Origin: an uncultured Prevotella sp.
GTDB taxonomy: Bacteria; Bacteroidota; Bacteroidia; Bacteroidales; Bacteroidaceae
Assembly: GCA_934219025.1 (NCBI GenBank)
Contig: CAKQDG010000119.1
Span: 1 to 5,975, forward strand
Direction: 5' to 3'
Length of the DNA stretch: 5,975 nucleotides
The position numbers and the translations under genes are program-made. The notes beneath the pieces are model-generated. The model had not been told where the DNA came from. It was given only the letters and a program-made list of their open reading frames with translations, and made no database searches. Each line of letters begins with the position of its first letter. Position 1 is the first letter of the stretch. This document shows, in pieces, positions 5,545 to 5,975 of the stretch.

Positions 5545-5733
5545 TTTTTCCCCTCCCCCGCCTCCCCTTTGCAGGGGCGGAGCAGTTACTCTTTCTTCTA
5601 AAATCTTAAATGTTTACTGGTAAAATTAGTAATGATACAGATTTAGTAATGACAAATATGTAAATTTATGACACCTAAAGGTAACTGCTCCGCCCCCGGA
5701 GGGGGAGGCGGGGGAGGGGAAGATTATAAATCC
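5545..5733. repeat. MITE-like element with 41-42-base inverted arms
   Basis: The left arm (5548-5589, ttcccctcccccgcctcccc... to ...gcggagcagttac) is complementary to the right arm (5681-5721, gtaactgctccgcccccgg... to ...ggcgggggaggggaa) except for a few positions in the middle. The arms enclose 91 AT-rich bases without coding capacity. Each arm can also fold on itself (cccctttgcagggg at 5564-5577; cccccggaggggg at 5693-5705). The outermost bases match the short element at 2481-2532. Non-coding length and long inverted arms fit a MITE or a dispersed structured repeat; no target-site duplication is obvious. It begins 40 bases after the last glycosyltransferase and could serve as a terminator in either direction. 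Confidence 0.75.
5626..5652 (+). repeat. pair of 10-base direct repeats, ttagtaatga, 17 bases apart
   Basis: ttagtaatga occurs at 5626-5635 and again at 5643-5652 (with one extra matching-type base, a or t, before each), in the interior of the inverted-repeat element. Spaced direct repeats of this kind can be binding sites, but with two short AT-rich copies chance is a real alternative. Confidence 0.45.
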
Positions 5734-5881
5734 GAAACTTGAATAAACATAAAAAATAAAGAGAATCATCTTCAACCTGTAAAACAGAATAACAACAAGA
5801 TTTGTCAATATAGTTACAGACAAGGATTTTAGTATTCTTACACTCTGCTTTATTTGGTTGCTGCAAGGTCTTGATTTCCTT

Positions 5882-5975
5882 TGTTTTTTATGTTTATTGC
5901 CCGATGTCGTTTTGCATGGAGACACGAAGTGGCTCTTTGTGTAAAGCAAGATATGGACGGAAGAGAGCTTGCTCT
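5882..5975 (-). repeat. inverted copy of the palindromic repeat at 2642-2784 (cut by the window edge)
   Basis: Read on the minus strand, this stretch matches 2698-2784. The last 21 bases (5955-5975) are identical to the reverse complement of 2698-2718, the gacacgaagtg segment is shared, and similarity continues past the palindrome end into its flank (atgtttat-gcccgatgt). The middle (about 5931-5954) differs and is a few bases longer. The copy continues beyond the window. It places the three glycosyltransferase genes between two oppositely oriented copies of one repeat. Confidence 0.75.

Larger units (their letters stand above)
5505..5975. other. non-coding end region holding two repeats
   Basis: No gene is supported on either strand: the open frames on the minus strand run through the repeat arms and match nothing known. 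The region holds the inverted-repeat element at 5545-5733 and the inverted copy of the upstream palindrome from 5882 to the window edge. Bases 5734-5881 are AT-rich with no recognisable signal. Transcription of the glycosyltransferase operon probably ends in the C-rich hairpin around 5548-5589. Confidence 0.6.

Noticed and set aside
5626..5949. 107-codon open frame on the minus strand
   Set aside because: It runs through an arm of the inverted-repeat element and part of the second palindrome copy, has low-complexity composition, and resembles no family.

Overview
This window looks like chromosomal DNA of a Bacteroidota bacterium, most likely Prevotella/Segatella-like. Four things suggest this: a good match to the Bacteroidota -33/-7 promoter (TTG, about 20 bases, TAnnTTTG) before the first operon; several starts without a Shine-Dalgarno sequence; dispersed repeats of the ACACGGATT / CTCCCACAGATT type and the C-rich 'cccctcccccgcc' type between genes; and the mix of protein families. 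The assignment is by pattern only, with no database search.

Layout: (1) Bases 1-84 hold what may be the 3' end of an upstream gene. (2) Bases 85-217 carry degenerate ACACGGAT-type repeats. (3) Bases 238-898 hold a type II toxin-antitoxin operon: promoter, 83-residue antitoxin, 110-residue RelE/HigB-like toxin. (4) Bases 904-1034 form a nested inverted repeat of the same family as the repeats before the operon, so the toxin-antitoxin cassette is bracketed by repeats. (5) Bases 1062-2243 encode a 393-residue nucleotidyltransferase-fold protein whose last residues are read from a C-rich hairpin repeat. (6) Bases 2244-2821 are non-coding and crowded with hairpins: a pair of mutually exclusive stem-loops, a short C-rich element and a 127-base imperfect palindrome. 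(7) Bases 2822-5504 hold three same-strand family 2 glycosyltransferases: two tandem paralogues about 60% identical and a third of a different subfamily. (8) Bases 5505-5975 have no convincing gene; they hold a 189-base MITE-like inverted-repeat element and the start of an inverted copy of the 127-base palindrome.

How the genes may work together: the glycosyltransferases probably add sugars one after another to a lipid-linked cell-surface glycan (LPS core, O-antigen or capsule). The nucleotidyltransferase-fold protein belongs to a family often found in surface-polysaccharide loci, but its substrate cannot be read from sequence.

The most interesting points are regulatory and structural. A G9 tract at the end of the first glycosyltransferase lets slippage choose between three C-termini, one of which overlaps the next gene. 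A perfect stem pairs with the AUG of the second glycosyltransferase. The whole glycosyltransferase block lies between oppositely oriented copies of one palindromic repeat. I see no wholly new multi-gene system.
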